From the NCBI GenBank assembly GCA_001766655.1, contig MJCC01000009.1, positions 106,678 to 122,421 on the forward strand: a DNA stretch of 15,744 nt. The letters are read 5' to 3'. Under the pieces are notes generated by a model. It ran no database searches. It had not been told where the DNA came from and was given only the letters and a program-made list of their open reading frames with translations. The translations under genes were made by a program, and so were the position numbers. This document shows, piece after piece, positions 7,304 to 15,476 of the stretch; position 1 is the stretch's first letter; each line of letters starts with the position of its first letter. The DNA comes from Phytomonas francai (Eukaryota > Euglenozoa > Kinetoplastea > Trypanosomatida > Trypanosomatidae).

Positions 7304-9556
7304 ATGATCCGCGTCTGCCTTTTGCGTCGCTCTCCTTCGCGGCCCTCTTGTTTTCTTCTTTTCCTTTTGCTGAGTATAGTAATAATATTCCACTGCAAGG
7401 CAGAGGCCTTTCCTACCTTCGGCGGTCATTCCCACGATGAACTTTATCGTGATCTTGGTCTCCCCACATCTGCTTCGAAAGAAGATATTCGCAAAGCTTT
7501 TCGTCAGCTAACTCGCCAATTTCATCCGGACCTTAAGGATGGAATTAAGGAGAAAGAAAAGGCAAAGTTCGCGATGGCGAAGGTGCTTCGCGCATACGAG
7601 ATTCTCTCGGATGAAGAGAAAAAGGATTTGTACGACCAAACCGGCGTGATTCCTGGTGAACCCTTCAACCCCCAAAGCTCCTCAGTAGATGAGATTTTCG
7701 ACCACTTCCATCAAAAAGCGCCGATCTTTTCAAAGAGTCCAACGTTGGAATCTGGTGAGCTGCTGGAGCGTATTATCGCCTTCCACGGCCCGCGTTTATT
7801 CCTCTTTCAAGTTTACGACGACCACTGCAAGAATTGCCGGACCTTGTCGAGCGCTTGGGAAAGTTTTTACGACACCAGCATCGTGAAGGCTGGGATAGTC
7901 GAGATGTTTCGCATTGATGCGAAGTCCTCCGAGGGTTCCGCACTGCTCACGAAACTTAAAATAACGTACAAAGGCTCGCCGATTGTCTTCCTGTATGTGG
8001 ACGGCAGCAAGTGGTCCTTTCACGCGCTCCAAACCGCCCTCCAGAGCGGCAGTAGCTACCAACTTTACCAGCGATTTCGGGACTTTGTCATGGGCTTCTT
8101 CCGCGATCAGGAGTCCGCGATCCGCGAGCTGAAGGCGGATCAGACGAGCGAGCTTCTGAATTTCCTCCACGAGCCCCGGCCGGCCGCGCGTCCGATGCGG
8201 GTTTTACTTCCACGGTATACCTCCTCGGAGTCGCTCCCGCTCGCGCTTCGGATGCGGTACGAAACTCTCGACGTCGCGCGGACCTCCCAGGATTTGCTGC
8301 TCCGCCTGGTCGAGCGCTGCGAGCTCAAATTTGACGTGCGGAATCACTTCGGCGAGAGGGTGATGGTCCCCGCGTTTATGATCCTCTCCCAGCAGGCATC
8401 GCCGATTGACGAGAACTTGGCCGATTCCCTCGCGGGCCTCGCGAGCTGCGATGGGCTCCACGTCGGGGCCACCGTCGCGCTGACCTACGCGAAGGCCGCC
8501 GAGTTTGTGCGCTCGCTCGCCGCCCCCCGCCATCGCGGAATGGACGGGCTGCCCTACCTCGACGCGGCGGGATTCTACGAGGTGTGCAAGGAAAACTGCG
8601 TGGTGTGGGTTCGCCGGGGATGCGCGCCGACGACCGAAACGGCCCCCGACGTGCAGAGGATGGTCGAACTCCTCAAGCGGGACTACTATTCCTTCAAAAC
8701 GGGCTACCTGTGCGCGGACGAGCTGCCCTTTTTACGGAAGCGCTTTCCCGAGGTGGAAACATCACCAGGGCCGTTTATTTTCGCCCTCTCAAACAGCGAT
8801 GATGCGGTGCCATACTGGTTTTCGAGCCTTTCTTCGATTGCGCCGGAAGAGTTGAAGGCGTCCGATATCGACCGTGCCCTTTCGGACTTGATGAGTCCAG
8901 ATTACGAGAAGCCGAAAGATGCGATTCCAAAAACAGGACCTCGAATATCCTCGCTTTTTCCGCTAAAGCCCTTTCCAATTTCTCGAAAGAGTTGGTATTT
9001 TCACATGTTCGCGAACCTTGACGAAAAAATCGCATCTTTTATGAAAATCTATGCGCCCATTTTGTTTATGTATATCGTACACACGAGGGTGTTAAATCCA
9101 ATGCGAGACCGTCAGGAAGCCGAGAAGAGAGCTAACACGAACAATCAAGATTCTACCAGATCTCAACCCAATCGTATTTCGATTTTCACCCCAGATGATT
9201 TGGAAAACGCAAAGGAGGGAAAGGGGTTTTTAATTCTGCTTTTAGACGCGCAGGCAGATTCTGGGGGAACGGCATTACCGCCTTCGCATCTCGCCAGTGA
9301 TCCACGTTTTACCTTGCGCCTCGTCAGCTCTGCGCATGATAAATGGCAGAGTTGGATGAAGGAGGCTGCAAATAATAATAGTAATAATAGTGAAAATAAT
9401 GAAGAAGATTCTGGATTGATCGTTTTGGCAATTCGTAGATCGAAAATGAAAGCAGCTGTGAAGCCTCACGGACAGAGCCTCGACACTTTTCTTGGAGATT
9501 TACTTGATGGCAACATCTCTGTAAACGAGGACCTCCCTAGCTGGGCTTTTCAATGA
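7304..9556 (+). CDS. DNAJC16-like ER membrane protein: J domain plus thioredoxin-like domain
   Basis: A protein of 750 residues. A basic N-terminus and hydrophobic core (about 15-30) form a signal peptide or anchor. The J domain (about 44-114) has the HPD motif at 74-76, needed to stimulate Hsp70 ATPase, and the typical YRDLGLPTSASKEDIRKAFR and AYEILSDEEKKDLYD flanks. A thioredoxin-like domain (about 145-265) carries C175-K-N-C178, where WCxxC is usual, and a probable cis-proline at 226 (GSPIVFLYVDG). A long region follows that may hold further thioredoxin-fold modules. A possible membrane segment lies near 581-597. The tail has an Asn-rich run (about 689-699). Signal, J, Trx, long linker and late membrane segment match human DNAJC16 in order and size (about 780 residues). 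It probably works with ER Hsp70/BiP in folding or redox quality control; this is inferred. The middle (bases about 8100-8730) is much more GC-rich than both ends. Confidence 0.85.
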   Translation: MIRVCLLRRSPSRPSCFLLFLLLSIVIIFHCKAEAFPTFGGHSHDELYRDLGLPTSASKEDIRKAFRQLTRQFHPDLKDGIKEKEKAKFAMAKVLRAYEILSDEEKKDLYDQTGVIPGEPFNPQSSSVDEIFDHFHQKAPIFSKSPTLESGELLERIIAFHGPRLFLFQVYDDHCKNCRTLSSAWESFYDTSIVKAGIVEMFRIDAKSSEGSALLTKLKITYKGSPIVFLYVDGSKWSFHALQTALQSGSSYQLYQRFRDFVMGFFRDQESAIRELKADQTSELLNFLHEPRPAARPMRVLLPRYTSSESLPLALRMRYETLDVARTSQDLLLRLVERCELKFDVRNHFGERVMVPAFMILSQQASPIDENLADSLAGLASCDGLHVGATVALTYAKAAEFVRSLAAPRHRGMDGLPYLDAAGFYEVCKENCVVWVRRGCAPTTETAPDVQRMVELLKRDYYSFKTGYLCADELPFLRKRFPEVETSPGPFIFALSNSDDAVPYWFSSLSSIAPEELKASDIDRALSDLMSPDYEKPKDAIPKTGPRISSLFPLKPFPISRKSWYFHMFANLDEKIASFMKIYAPILFMYIVHTRVLNPMRDRQEAEKRANTNNQDSTRSQPNRISIFTPDDLENAKEGKGFLILLLDAQADSGGTALPPSHLASDPRFTLRLVSSAHDKWQSWMKEAANNNSNNSENNEEDSGLIVLAIRRSKMKAAVKPHGQSLDTFLGDLLDGNISVNEDLPSWAFQ

Positions 9557-9574
9557 AAGAAATTGAGGCGACCC

Positions 9575-9595
9575 TTTTTTTTTTTTTTTTTTTTT
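9575..9595 (+). repeat. T21 homopolymer
   Basis: Twenty-one consecutive T residues begin 18 bases after the stop codon of the J-domain gene. In a kinetoplastid such a tract can be a splice/polyadenylation signal, but the next ATG is more than 360 bases away and better tracts lie closer to it. Confidence 0.97.
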
Positions 9596-9897
9596 CAAAT
9601 CAGAAAACCTGTGCATGTTGTATAAATTGTGTATTTCGTTGTTCTCTGATGCCATAACTTCTTATTTTTGTATTCTTAACGATCTGTAGTTCAGTGGGGT
9701 CCCAGTTTATTGAAAAATTAATTATTATTGTAACAAATTAAGTTGAGGAGAGAAAAATAACTCGATAAGGTGGAATAGTTGTGCCCATTTTCTATTTAAC
9801 AGGCGCAAACAAGTCTCCTTACGAGATTTAAATGCGCACCCTTTCCTTTTTTCCTCGCTTGCTTGGGTGTACGGACTGCCTTTAATTGATACAATTT

Positions 9898-9929
9898 ACC
9901 TTTCCTTATTTAAATCTACTTATTTTAAG
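9898..9929 (+). promoter_or_regulatory. predicted trans-splice acceptor for the ENT-domain gene
   Basis: A T/C-rich stretch is followed by the AG at 9928-9929 (TATTTTAAG). The 29-base leader to 9959 is itself pyrimidine-rich and ends in CCACC before the ATG, a favourable start context. Confidence 0.5.
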
Positions 9930-9958
9930 GATCCTTATCCGCTCCTTTTCTTTCCACC

Positions 9959-10663
9959 ATGTCAGACCCCACTCTCAGTGGCGCCGCGCTTGTCTACGGC
10001 AGGCTCAATGATGCTTTAAAAGGCACCCCAACGGAGCCCATCCCCGACGGCGAGCTCTACAAATTAGTGCGTGAGGAGGAGCTCGCGGCCTTTCGCGGAC
10101 TTTGCCGCGTTTTGGCCATGCACCACGGCAAAGAAATGCCGAAGGGGCCGCGGCGGATGGTTGAGGACTTTGCCGAGATGCTCTCCCTCTCAAAGGAGCG
10201 CGTTGAGCTCGAGCTGGAGGTCGCTCTTGGGGATTTCATCGTGCAGGGGACCTTCCAAAGCGGCGTTTTACGCCGCCGCGGGGACTTTTTCGACGGCGTC
10301 GAGGACGTCCCGCTCCGCCGCGTGGGCGAGGGCCGCGCCGTCGACGACGGCCGCCCGCCGGAGGCCCGTTGGAATCCTCGCGAGGGGACGGCCAAACGCG
10401 AGCGTCCGGAAACGCCGCCGGCAAATCCCGCGAACGACGCGCCGACGATGAACACTGGAGGTGGGGCGGGGAGCCCACGCGTGAGCGCCGCGCGGCGTAA
10501 ACAAATCGCGATGTCTGTGAATAAAATCGGAAAGGAGGTTCGGCAGGCCGCGAACACCCTTCTCTACACAAAGGATCCCGAGGCACGGGAGAAGTACATC
10601 GAGATTTTGCTAAACCGAAAAAATGCGCTTTTGCAACTCAAAGAGGAGATTGAAGCCGTCTAG
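9959..10663 (+). CDS. ENT-domain protein, probable chromatin factor
   Basis: A protein of 234 residues. Residues about 30-97 align by eye with the EMSY N-terminal (ENT) domain: LVREEELAAFRGLCRVLA corresponds to the RKLELEAYAGVISALRAQG helix of EMSY, and LSLSKERVELELEVALGD to LSISTERHRAEVRRAVND. ENT domains dimerise and occur in chromatin regulators of animals, plants and protists. A basic, Pro/Gly/Ala-rich, disordered linker (about 100-174, GC-rich DNA) is followed by a C-terminal helical segment (175-234, RRKQIAMSVNKIGKEVR to LLQLKEEIEAV), likely a coiled coil for partner binding. No signal peptide or membrane segment is seen; nuclear location is inferred. The start is the first ATG after the predicted acceptor. 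The ENT call is by eye and not scored; the alternative is an unrelated helical bundle. Confidence 0.65.
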   Translation: MSDPTLSGAALVYGRLNDALKGTPTEPIPDGELYKLVREEELAAFRGLCRVLAMHHGKEMPKGPRRMVEDFAEMLSLSKERVELELEVALGDFIVQGTFQSGVLRRRGDFFDGVEDVPLRRVGEGRAVDDGRPPEARWNPREGTAKRERPETPPANPANDAPTMNTGGGAGSPRVSAARRKQIAMSVNKIGKEVRQAANTLLYTKDPEAREKYIEILLNRKNALLQLKEEIEAV

Positions 10664-10731
10664 GAGGGTTTTTTAAAAGCTGCGGATCGGATTCACGCAT
10701 TGCTATAGGTAAGGAAAGAGAATAGAATTCC

Positions 10732-10752
10732 TTTTTTTTTTAGGGGGGGGGG
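10732..10752. repeat. T10-A-G10 paired homopolymer run
   Basis: Ten T, one A and ten G in a row, in the 3' UTR of the ENT-domain gene. Confidence 0.95.
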
Positions 10753-11169
10753 AAGGGAGCGAGCGAAACAGTAGGAAAGTTGCATGGATAGGCGACAATA
10801 TTATTACTATTGAAGCGAAAATGAAGACAAGATGGCAATCTCTTAGAGTAAATATAACACTTCTGTTTGGAGAAAAGATAATTAGAAACCTACAAAAAAA
10901 ATGAGGTTCCATTTTTGTTCACCTTTTTCTTCCTTGTGTGGCTTTACAGGAGCAGGTCATTTATAAAATCATTGCTTGTGCTTTCGTAATACTGTTTCGG
11001 AATGCACTATTCTTCTTTCAAAGAGGATATATCTCTTTTATTTTAACTTTTCCTGTACATATCCTTCTTATTGTGAAGGCTAATGTTAAACCGATGTGCT
11101 TTTTTTTCCTAAATTTGGTTCAATATTTTAAATTACACCTTCTTTAAAAGGCAAATTCCCTTATGCAGC

Positions 11170-11214
11170 CTTTTTCTTCATATCTTCATCATTTATTTCA
11201 TTTTCCCTGCACAG
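11170..11214 (+). promoter_or_regulatory. predicted trans-splice acceptor for the TRM13-like gene
   Basis: A 40-base T/C-rich tract runs directly into the CACAG at 11210-11214, the clearest acceptor in the window. The ATG at 11227 follows 12 bases later and is the first one available. Confidence 0.6.
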
Positions 11215-11226
11215 GACCTCATATTA

Positions 11227-12936
11227 ATGCAGTTGACGGGAAAAGTGGATAACGAGTCGCCTTCCAGCTCATGCTCGGCTTTACCACCGTCTCTTGCTCA
11301 TTCGGATTGCCCGCGTAGTTTTCCTGAAAACGGCTCGCAGTGGACGCTTAATTTTAAATGCAAACAACGGCAATACTACGGAGCGTTGTGGTCGATACAA
11401 TTCATAAAAATTTTCTTAGATGCTGCGTTAGAAAGTACGCGGGAGGAATTTGACTCTTCAAGGAGTTTAGTAAATGCCGCTATGAATGCTGGAACCAAAG
11501 ATGAAAAGCAGCATAATGGAGAGGATTCTTCCTCGCAGGATATGGAAACGGATAATATGAAATGGGGTGAAGCGGTATCAAACAATCAATTACGGAAGGC
11601 TGCGCGAATGTTAGTGGGGGCGCCAGCATCCCTGCAGTATTTTGGACCTATTTCCGCGCACCATCTAAATGCGCTCAGCTCTGAGGCCTTCAAAGAATGC
11701 ATTTCGAGGCTGCTTTTAGATCGTTCATTTTGGTTGAATTGCATTCCGTCTTCTCAAATAGCATGGAAAGATATTTTTCCTGTACGCTCTGGGGTGTGTT
11801 CTAGGTTGTGGCCAGAGGAGATGTGCGAACGCTACATCGAGGACCTTCGTGAGAATCGCGCGAAACGTGCACGATACTACCGTGATCTCGTCAAGGAAGG
11901 ATATCTTTGCGAGGCTGGTCTTCATTCGCTGAACGTTCTTGCCGGAGTTTCGTTTGCCTCTTCCTCTTCTTTGGTGAAAGAGTTTCAGACCGAGGCTGGG
12001 AGAGCGGCGGCGGCTGAATGGGGTAGGTTGATTGATTCCTATACCCTCTTTCTACCAGATCGAACCAAGTACCACGAGTTGGAAAATTTACCGCAGGAGG
12101 TAGCTATTGGCGAGATTGTCACGGAATGCGTGCGAATAATAGACAACACCAGCAATTTTAATCTTCACAAGGATTTTAACCCATCAGAGCCTTTTGTAAA
12201 GAGTTTTCAAGTGGAATGTGTTGTGGATGTGGGGGGGGGAAATGGCTTTTTGGCGGCCCAGATTGCGGAGCAGTTAGGCTGCCGCGGCTTTGTGATTGAT
12301 CCCTATTATCCCGGGCACTCCGTCGACTGCTGTCCACGGCTTTGGCCGGATACGACGAATCGAGCTCGCCCCTCCACCTTGCGAAGGCAGGTTTGTAATC
12401 GGAAAATTTCTCTTTTCCGGCAAACGCGATGGGCGGAGGACATCCATGTGGATCCCGCGCGCTGCGTGTTAATCGCCAAGCACCTCTGTGGGACGGCCGT
12501 CGACGAGTGCCTTCGGCATCTTCAACAGCAGGGGTGCCTTCCCCGTATTCTTGTTTTAGTCCCCTGCTGCTTTAATAAGGGGAATTTTTCGGAATACATC
12601 AACCCCAGTTTTCTCTCCACCGTCTTGAGCATCCACGACGGGGAGGCGTTTGATCATCTCACGCGGCTGACGGACTGGAATGAATCGATTCATCAGCGCA
12701 AGGAGGCCAATGAGTTTACATCGGGAAAAGGACTAAGGGGGGGTCGTCGTGGGGGGAGGAAATGCGTTAAGCAGCTCATTCCTTTTACGGAGGCTCTGGC
12801 AAAATCCATCGAGGCCTTGATTAATCAAGGGAGAATGCTGTGGCTGAAGGAGAACGGGTATCAAACGGCTTTGGTGGAGTACGTACCGAGCGTCGTGACG
12901 CCAAAAAATAAGTGCATTGTTGCCTACAGGTCCTAA
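11227..12936 (+). CDS. TRM13-like tRNA 2'-O-methyltransferase
   Basis: A protein of 569 residues. The SAM-binding motif I is VVDVGGGNGFLA (332-343), with a following acidic strand end VIDP (356-359). KHLCGTAVDECLR (418-430) matches the KHLCGVATDLALR hallmark of TRM13 (TRMT13/CCDC76). The VPCC motif (445-448) and HLTRLTDWN (477-485) fit the family's CCHH and TRMTSWA regions. The end, ALVEYVPSVVTPKNKCIVAY, matches its last strands. TRM13 methylates the 2'-OH of nucleotide 4 in the acceptor stem of certain tRNAs. The N-terminal CCCH and CHHC zinc fingers usual for TRM13 are not visible; a long extension of unknown nature (1-325) takes their place. An R/G-rich loop (about 499-512) is inserted before the last helices. 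A G9 run (12231-12239) codes for the glycine loop. Substrate and position of methylation are inferred from the family. Confidence 0.8.
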   Translation: MQLTGKVDNESPSSSCSALPPSLAHSDCPRSFPENGSQWTLNFKCKQRQYYGALWSIQFIKIFLDAALESTREEFDSSRSLVNAAMNAGTKDEKQHNGEDSSSQDMETDNMKWGEAVSNNQLRKAARMLVGAPASLQYFGPISAHHLNALSSEAFKECISRLLLDRSFWLNCIPSSQIAWKDIFPVRSGVCSRLWPEEMCERYIEDLRENRAKRARYYRDLVKEGYLCEAGLHSLNVLAGVSFASSSSLVKEFQTEAGRAAAAEWGRLIDSYTLFLPDRTKYHELENLPQEVAIGEIVTECVRIIDNTSNFNLHKDFNPSEPFVKSFQVECVVDVGGGNGFLAAQIAEQLGCRGFVIDPYYPGHSVDCCPRLWPDTTNRARPSTLRRQVCNRKISLFRQTRWAEDIHVDPARCVLIAKHLCGTAVDECLRHLQQQGCLPRILVLVPCCFNKGNFSEYINPSFLSTVLSIHDGEAFDHLTRLTDWNESIHQRKEANEFTSGKGLRGGRRGGRKCVKQLIPFTEALAKSIEALINQGRMLWLKENGYQTALVEYVPSVVTPKNKCIVAYRS

Positions 12937-13542
12937 AAAATGCAGCTGCATTTATCCTTCAGCCCCTTTATCTCTCCCCCCATCCCTTCATCTTCTTCCT
13001 TTCTTGAGTAAATAAACAGAGTCGTGTTGCTCTAATTTACCCCCCTTAATCTGAAGCATGTAAAAGATGCTTCTATTAATCCGCGAGTGTGTGTGCATTT
13101 TTAAATTGCGCGTAAATCTCTATATAAGGTCTATAAAACTATGGGTAATTGCCTTTTGGGTACGGTTTTTATTTTCTACATATTCCGTCCATCTCTTCAG
13201 ATTATTGCATCGGCTGATTCACGCTTTTTCTACCCTTAGTACTTATTATGCCTTTTTACGAGCTTAATTTTCAAAAGTGGTGGTCGATTTAAAAAATCTC
13301 CATTCACACAATCTAAAAGGTTTTTTCGCTTTAATTGACTTGAGTTGGTCAATTATGCCCCCATTCGTGTTTATTCCTTCAGAATAGGAAAAAAGTACTT
13401 GGGGGTAATATTTTTAATCATTTTCTTCTTTTCTTTTTCCCAGTTTGTGCTATTTCTTTTTGGCAAGGAGTCAAGATTTCAGAGAGCTTTTCCTTCATAT
13501 TTCTTTTGCTTTTCTCTATTAACTTAGTCGTTACGTTTAGCC
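12937..13542 (+). other. intergenic region, 606 bases
   Basis: C/T-rich directly after the stop codon (12955-13005), then AT-rich, with T/C-rich stretches at 13410-13460 and 13495-13520. Short frames at 13067-13267 and 13345-13527 are hydrophobic F/L-rich products of T-rich DNA. No RNA gene is recognised. Confidence 0.7.
13494..13540 (+). promoter_or_regulatory. predicted trans-splice acceptor for the glycosyltransferase-like gene
   Basis: A T/C-rich stretch is followed by the AG at 13526-13527 (TTAACTTAG), 15 bases before the start, and a second AG at 13539-13540 that would leave only 2 bases of 5' UTR. The first is preferred. Confidence 0.5.
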
Positions 13543-14985
13543 ATGTTACGGCCCCCTTTTTCTCCTACTAGCTTCAACAGGCCACGGAGGAGCTCTATCT
13601 TACCTATTGTAGGGAGCATTATCTGCTCCGTTATCTTTCTGGTGCTCTTCATGATGTTCTACAACGAGCCCATCGCAAGTGAGGAGCAGGAAATCAGCAT
13701 AAATGCGGTGATCATGATGAAAGAGCATCTCCAGGAGTGGGTGGCGCCAGAGATCATCAACGATCGGGTCTCCCTGCGAACGGCTACGCGCGATCAGATG
13801 AACTATTTCTACCGTGTGCGCGTGATCATCGCGCTGGATGGCTTTGCTTGGCTTTCAAAACACCCGATTACGGCGGAAAATGTCGACAGTGTCTTACTGC
13901 ATTGGCAAAATACGTATTTAAAGGATGTCAAGTTGCTTTTCCAGACGCTTTCAGAGGCTAATTATAAAAATAGAAAGTTTCCTATTGATGTCGAGGTGCG
14001 TCTGATACATCGCCCGGATTTATGGGGGAAGGGTGTGAACGTGGAGGCTGCAATAATAGGGGATTTAATCGGGGTATTATCTCATTTTTCATGGCATCAC
14101 GGCCGGTTTAACATTCTTTCTGTACGGCAAGGGGAGAAAGACGTCAAGAGCACCACAGCGAGGGAGTCTTCTCTGACGGGGATGAGCCCGTTAGAGTGGT
14201 GGATTCCTTCAAGTGAGTGGGAGGTAGGGGTAATCCTCCAGCAACCTGCCGTCTTCTCGAAGGATTGGCTCGAATGGCTCCAAACCGCAATTCGGCACTA
14301 TGCCTCATCACCCCTGGATGACGTGAACCAGCCGTGGGTTACTCCGAGGTCTCGGGAGGTTAAAAATAGCGTGGAATATCCAATTTACGATCATCAAGAT
14401 GCCTTGTTAGCAAGCAATCACATTCGAAACCCAACTTCGATACATTGGATGGGGATTTCGCTCTCGCCTCCGCTTGAAAATCCAAAAAAGAATCTGGGGA
14501 ACGACAGGGGTAATGCGCATTTCAAGACACTCTTCATTCAGCAGCCTGGAAGTGGCGTAACGGCGTTTTTTGCTAAGCCCTGGAAGGCCTATACGGAGTG
14601 GTGGCTGCGCCGTGTGAATGAACCCTGCCAAGGGGAATCGTGTAGGCTGTCTGAAGAAGAAACAAATCCACTAGAAGTGTCTTTAAATCCGAAGAAAAGC
14701 ATTTTGATGCGTTACATGTTGGAGCATCAGGCCTATTTGTTGTTTTTATCTATATCCGACGCTAATCAGGTCTTCGCGGCGAACCTACGCGCCTGGAGGG
14801 AAGGGGAGGAGAAGGGAGGTGATCATCTCGAGAAGCCGCATCCTTTTTTGTCACTTGCGCAGGAGGGCGTGGTGGCGCGTAATTTCCGCTATTCCCAAAA
14901 GCAAATGAAACCAGAAATGTTGCTTGATTATGCATTAAAACCAGTTAAGGATGAGTCGAGTCTTCCCATGAACATTCGTTCCTAA
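13543..14985 (+). CDS. type II membrane protein, glycosyltransferase-like (possibly degenerate)
   Basis: A protein of 480 residues. A short basic cytoplasmic tail (1-18) and one membrane segment (19-39) give the type II topology of Golgi/ER glycosyltransferases. The lumenal part resembles by eye a GT2-like family known from plants (such as Arabidopsis At5g12260): FPIDVEVRLIHRP (146-158), a W-HHGRFNI segment (184-191), VILQQPAVFSKDWLEWLQTAI (230-250), WMGISLSPP (302-310), and QQPGSGVTAFFAKPWKAY (333-350), which parallels the family's SWGAVYFP-WREF stretch. In relatives the strand before the W-L helix ends in an acidic EDD-type motif; here it is LQQP. If the alignment is right, the nucleotide-sugar/metal site is altered. 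Residues 361-385 form a charged insert; 386-402 (MRYMLEHQAYLLFLS) is likely the final catalytic-domain helix and strand. Donor and acceptor sugars are unknown. Confidence 0.6.
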   Translation: MLRPPFSPTSFNRPRRSSILPIVGSIICSVIFLVLFMMFYNEPIASEEQEISINAVIMMKEHLQEWVAPEIINDRVSLRTATRDQMNYFYRVRVIIALDGFAWLSKHPITAENVDSVLLHWQNTYLKDVKLLFQTLSEANYKNRKFPIDVEVRLIHRPDLWGKGVNVEAAIIGDLIGVLSHFSWHHGRFNILSVRQGEKDVKSTTARESSLTGMSPLEWWIPSSEWEVGVILQQPAVFSKDWLEWLQTAIRHYASSPLDDVNQPWVTPRSREVKNSVEYPIYDHQDALLASNHIRNPTSIHWMGISLSPPLENPKKNLGNDRGNAHFKTLFIQQPGSGVTAFFAKPWKAYTEWWLRRVNEPCQGESCRLSEEETNPLEVSLNPKKSILMRYMLEHQAYLLFLSISDANQVFAANLRAWREGEEKGGDHLEKPHPFLSLAQEGVVARNFRYSQKQMKPEMLLDYALKPVKDESSLPMNIRS

Positions 14986-15390
14986 ATGTGTAATGAAACG
15001 AATTATGTAAAACATCAACAAGCAAAAAGGTGGAGCCCGAGGGGAAACTAAAATTTTTCAAAAAATGGTGTCCTTTATAACCTGTGTCGTTAGTTTGTGA
15101 ATTCCTTCCTGTGTGCAGCATTGGACAGACGATTCATTCTTTCAAGTCCCCTTGTTGGCGCTGTTCATGGGCTGGCAGTACCTTATTTCTTCAAGCTTTT
15201 CCGTTGGATCTTTCCTCCCCCCTCCTCCTCTTTTGGTGATTTCAACATAATTTTGATAGTCTTTTGGAGAAGCCTAAGTGCGATCCCTTGAAAAAAAAAA
15301 AGATTTAGTGATTTCTCGTGTTTCGTTAGGTTTGTAGTCCATTTTTCCTCTTTCGGACAGGAGACTGACCCCGCACACCACCGCATTCGG

Positions 15391-15420
15391 TTCTTTTTGT
15401 CTCCACGAACTCTCCTGTAG
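15391..15420 (+). promoter_or_regulatory. predicted trans-splice acceptor for the right-edge gene
   Basis: A T/C-rich stretch is followed by the AG at 15419-15420 (CTCCTGTAG). The first ATG downstream is 15477. The stronger C-rich tract lies after this AG and has no AG of its own before the coding sequence. Confidence 0.45.
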
Positions 15421-15436
15421 ACCGAGCGTTCCCATT

Positions 15437-15465
15437 CCCCCTTTCCCCCCCCTCCCCACCCCCCC
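15437..15465 (-). repeat. four C-tracts in the 5' UTR; G-quadruplex-capable on the minus strand
   Basis: C5 (15437-15441), C8 (15445-15452), C4 (15454-15457) and C7 (15459-15465) are separated by spacers of 3, 1 and 1 bases. The minus strand fits the usual G-quadruplex pattern of four G-runs of at least three. Confidence 0.85.
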
Positions 15466-15476
15466 TCGCACGCGCT

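Larger units (their letters stand above)
9557..9958 (+). other. intergenic region, 402 bases, with T21 run
   Basis: It contains a T21 homopolymer close to the preceding stop codon, AT-rich 3' UTR-like sequence, and T/C-rich stretches at 9840-9860 and 9898-9925. No gene is seen. Confidence 0.7.
10664..11226 (+). other. intergenic region, 563 bases
   Basis: It holds an odd T10-A-G10 run at 10732-10752, A-rich 3' UTR-like sequence to about 10905, and T/C-rich stretches (10917-10935, 11101-11110, 11170-11211). The open frame at 10938-11147 starts with GTG and encodes F/L/I-rich sequence, so it is not taken as a gene. Confidence 0.7.
14986..15476 (+). other. intergenic region, 491 bases
   Basis: A-rich sequence follows the stop codon, then mixed T/C-rich DNA (15180-15232), an A-run at 15291-15301, and a C-rich block immediately before the next start. 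The frame at 15097-15291 starts with GTG and is not supported as a gene. Confidence 0.7.

Noticed and set aside
7235..7435. Minus-strand frame with an Asn run
   Set aside because: The Asn run is the TAT microsatellite read in reverse, and the rest overlaps the signal-peptide region of the J-domain gene.
10938..11147. 69-codon frame, possible small membrane protein
   Set aside because: It starts with GTG, lies in T-rich intergenic DNA, and has no recognisable motif. The frame at 15097-15291 was rejected for the same reason.
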